A stretch of 14,904 nt of DNA, taken from the NCBI GenBank assembly GCA_028288905.1, contig JAQGHJ010000829.1, positions 1-14,904 of the forward strand, in the 5' to 3' direction. The position numbers were made by a program, and so were the translations under genes. Shown piece after piece: positions 13,436 through 14,904 of the stretch. This stretch comes from Phycisphaerales bacterium (GTDB lineage Bacteria; Planctomycetota; Phycisphaerae; Tepidisphaerales; Tepidisphaeraceae). The stretch's first letter is position 1. Every line of letters starts with the position of its first letter. The notes under the pieces are model-generated. The model saw only the letters and a program-made list of their open reading frames with translations. It was not told the DNA's origin and did not search any database.

Positions 13436-14280
13436 GCCACACCCGTCCCCCGGCCGTGCAGCCGGTAGAAGTCGTCCAGCGTGTGCGGCACGGGCGTCTT
13501 CGGCTTGTCGGTCGTCGACTCCCGGCTCTCGTACAGCGTCCCCACGTGCATCAGTACCGCGTGCCGGATCCCGGCCGGGACCTCGTCGGGCAGCTCGTAC
13601 CCGGCCCGGTAGGTGACGGTGACCGGGAACGCGGGCGAGCCGACCAGCGCGGCGTACGCCATGCGGCCGACGGTCAGCAGCCGGTGGTCGCCCGGGACCT
13701 CCTCGCCGGCGGCGTCCGTCACGCTGACGATGGCGGTCACCGGCCCCCGGCGGAGCGGCATCGGGTCGGCCGGGCTCTCGAAAGTGGCGGTCAGGTTCCG
13801 GGCCGCCAGCGTCGACTGCGTAGCCTGTTCGGCGTAGTCGGTGGCCGCGGCGATCAGGGACCGCACGTATTCGCGCCGGGACTCCAGCTCCGGAATAAGG
13901 AGGTGCTGGGCCGCCAGTTCCGGGGTCACCGGGTAGACGGGCAGGACGGCGTAGCTGATGCGGCCGGTCTTCTCCGTGACGGGCTGGCCGTTCCGCACCG
14001 CGTCGAAGGTGGCTTGGTACGTGTAGCGGTACGAGACGGTCGGCTCGGCGGGGAACGTGTAGCTCCACTCCCGGCCGGGCAGCGGCGTCCAGGCCGCGGG
14101 CAGGCTCACCCACGGCACCGGCCCCCCAGTGTTGTGAAACAGCAGCTCGGTCGTCTCGACGCTGACGATCGGGACGCCGGACGTCCAGAGCGACGGCCGG
14201 ACCAGCCGCGTGATCGTCCGCGGAACGGCCGACGCGGGCGGGTCGATCAGGGCGGTCTGGATGGGCGGTGTTTCGGCCAT
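13432..14280 (-). CDS. gp6-like head-tail connector with extra N-terminal domain
   Basis: The product is 282 residues, far longer than the usual gp6/gp15 connector (about 100-200). Residues about 116-255 are the connector domain: VTPELAAQHLLI, then REYVRSLIAAATDYAEQATQ, RNLTATF, LRRGPVTAIVSVTDAAGEEV, VTVTYRAGYELPDEVPAGIR and HAVLMHVGTLYESRES. This is the HK97 gp6 / phiE125 gp8 pattern; the protein forms the ring below the portal. Residues about 20-113 are an additional, beta-rich, aromatic segment (ITRLVRP, VETTELLFHNTGG, WVSLPAAWTPLPGREWSYTF, VSYRYTYQATF) that looks like an Ig-type sandwich. The tail after 256 is polar with PHTLDDFYRLHG. The ATG at 14280 has no strong ribosome site and lies 4 bases after the previous stop. 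The connector call is secure; the extra domain is undescribed as far as I know. Confidence 0.9.
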   Translation of the reverse strand: MAETPPIQTALIDPPASAVPRTITRLVRPSLWTSGVPIVSVETTELLFHNTGGPVPWVSLPAAWTPLPGREWSYTFPAEPTVSYRYTYQATFDAVRNGQPVTEKTGRISYAVLPVYPVTPELAAQHLLIPELESRREYVRSLIAAATDYAEQATQSTLAARNLTATFESPADPMPLRRGPVTAIVSVTDAAGEEVPGDHRLLTVGRMAYAALVGSPAFPVTVTYRAGYELPDEVPAGIRHAVLMHVGTLYESRESTTDKPKTPVPHTLDDFYRLHGRGTGVA

Positions 14281-14284
14281 GTGA

Positions 14285-14551
14285 TCAGTACAGGGCGATC
14301 AGGTTTGGCGAGTTGGTGCCGGTCTGGAACACCTTCTTCGCGGCCAGCGGCCAGATCCCTTCGTTCAGCTCGTACGTCTGCGGGGCCGGGGAATCGACCA
14401 GCTGCATACGCACCGGGCCGCCGACGTTGACGAACAGGGCCCGGCACGGCTTGGGCAGGTCCGCGTCGTCGCTGGGGACGATCAGCGCGTCGGACCGGGC
14501 GGGTTCGCTTGGCGAGACCTTGAACCCGTTGAAGTCGTCGGCCTGTGGCAT
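14285..14551 (-). CDS. small protein resembling GTA head-spike base protein (Rcc01079-like)
   Basis: The product is 88 residues from the ATG at 14551, with GAGGAG 9 bases upstream. The core SDALIVPSDDADLPKPCRALFVNVGGPVRMQLVDSPA, then LNEGIWPLAAKKVFQTGTNSPNLIALY, follows the pattern of the Rcc01079 spike base family. In that family a D-x-x-x-x-PSDxADLPxPxRALYVGxxGxVxV segment is followed by a G-x-xLP-x-x-xxRVxATGTTA-x-x-IVALY end. In Rhodobacter capsulatus GTA that protein anchors head spikes, which bind the recipient's capsule. Here the gene lies just before the connector gene, so it may decorate the capsid or neck. The similarity is recalled from memory of the motif and not verified by search; a generic small structural protein is the alternative. 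Confidence 0.65.
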   Translation of the reverse strand: MPQADDFNGFKVSPSEPARSDALIVPSDDADLPKPCRALFVNVGGPVRMQLVDSPAPQTYELNEGIWPLAAKKVFQTGTNSPNLIALY

Positions 14552-14610
14552 TGCGTGCGGCTCCTCTGCGTAGACGGGACGGGATCAACGGCCGCCCGGC
14601 CTGCCCGGGA

Positions 14611-14904
14611 TTACTTCCCTTTGACGGCCGGGGCCGCGGGTGCGGCGGGCTTTGCCTCGGCCTTCGCCGGGGCGGCCGGGGCGAGCGGGTTGGACGCATC
14701 GGCCACGCCCTTGACGGCCTCGGGGGTGCCGGGTCCGGCCATCGGGCTGCGGTCGCCGGACGGCGGGGACGTCTTGGCGTCCGGGGCCGACGTGGTGAAC
14801 CCGGTGCTCGGCTCGACGGTCCCGCCGGCGTGCAGGAACCCGGCCGGGTTGTTGGCCGGGGCCGCGGGCGGCTGGTCGGCGGACGGCTTGGCGTCCGGCA
14901 GGCC
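14611..14904 (-). CDS. C-terminal part of a Pro/Ala-rich phage-region protein (partial, cut by window edge)
   Basis: The frame is open from the right edge to a TAA at 14611-14613 and gives 97 C-terminal residues. Composition is Pro, Ala, Gly, Lys and Ser, with two PDAK units (residues 3-6 and 48-51 of the fragment) and a run of A-P-A repeats near the end (NPLAPAAPAKAEAKPAAPAA). It ends in VKGK. It is probably disordered. By gene order this could be the tail of the major capsid, a scaffold or a separate decoration protein, but nothing in the fragment decides. The other frames here lack codon bias, whereas this one has strong third-position G/C. Confidence 0.7.
   Translation of the reverse strand, partial: GLPDAKPSADQPPAAPANNPAGFLHAGGTVEPSTGFTTSAPDAKTSPPSGDRSPMAGPGTPEAVKGVADASNPLAPAAPAKAEAKPAAPAAPAVKGK

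Larger units (their letters stand above)
6219..14904 (-). mobile_element. prophage or phage-derived morphogenesis block (HK97/lambda-like siphovirus type), incomplete at right edge
   Basis: Thirteen minus-strand reading frames run without interruption in the order partial gene, spike-base-like, gp6-like connector, head-tail adaptor, gp10-like, DUF3168-like, tail tube, G/G-T chaperones, tape measure, and three distal tail genes. This is the canonical connector-to-tail order of HK97- and lambda-like siphoviruses and of gene transfer agents. Junctions are ATGA, GTGA or TGATG overlaps or gaps of a few bases, apart from 48 bases before G and about 59 before the spike-like gene. All frames are intact, so the module does not look decayed. 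No integrase, terminase, portal, protease, capsid body or lysis gene is visible; the head part would lie beyond 14904. Prophage, remnant and GTA-like element all remain possible. Confidence 0.85.

Noticed and set aside
13436..14113. Upstream extension of the head-tail adaptor frame
   Set aside because: It overlaps the connector gene in another frame and is Arg/Pro/Gly-rich. The MRAGDLRNHL start with ATGA overlap is the family N-terminus.
1..14904. CRISPR arrays, insertion sequences or long direct repeats
   Set aside because: I looked for regularly spaced repeats, transposase motifs and terminal inverted repeats and saw none. Apparent repeats were only GC-rich codon patterns.

Overview
The window is very GC-rich bacterial chromosome with third-position G/C codon bias. 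A DUF1570 metallopeptidase, a long LysRS with a Pro/Ala-rich N-terminal tail, and many Pro/Ala/Arg-rich hypothetical proteins suggest a planctomycete of the Gemmata type. That assignment is an inference from protein character, not from a marker gene.

Positions 1-5950 look like ordinary chromosome. They hold the 3' end of an unidentified gene (+), an exported DUF1570 zinc peptidase (-), and a roughly 375-base divergent spacer leading to lysS (+). Next come a proline-rich protein with an excisionase-like N-terminus (-), a YajQ-family protein (-), and a tRNA-Asn(GTT) gene with a recognisable sigma70-type promoter and a downstream hairpin. A small single-pass membrane protein (+, 5947-6222) follows and meets the phage block tail to tail with a 4-base overlap.

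Positions 6219-14904 are a continuous, tightly packed minus-strand block of tailed-phage morphogenesis genes (HK97/lambda-like siphovirus order), running off the right edge. In transcription order (right to left) they are: the C-terminus of a Pro/Ala-rich protein, a small protein resembling the gene-transfer-agent spike base, a gp6-like head-tail connector with an extra N-terminal beta domain, a head-tail adaptor, an HK97 gp10-like protein, a DUF3168-like tail terminator, the major tail tube protein, tail assembly chaperones G and G-T, the tape measure protein, and three unrecognised distal tail genes. Most genes overlap or are separated by only a few bases, so this is very likely one operon. 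No integrase, terminase, portal or lysis gene is in the window, so intact prophage, remnant and GTA-like element cannot be told apart.

The clearest non-standard signal is at 11371-11414. A perfect A AAA AAC slippery heptamer lies directly before the stop codon of the G-like gene. Seven bases further on is a 10-bp stem-loop, and the -1 frame continues for 105 residues with a T-like domain up to the start of the tape measure gene. This is the lambda G/G-T programmed -1 frameshift arrangement, and it would make a 218-residue G-T fusion.
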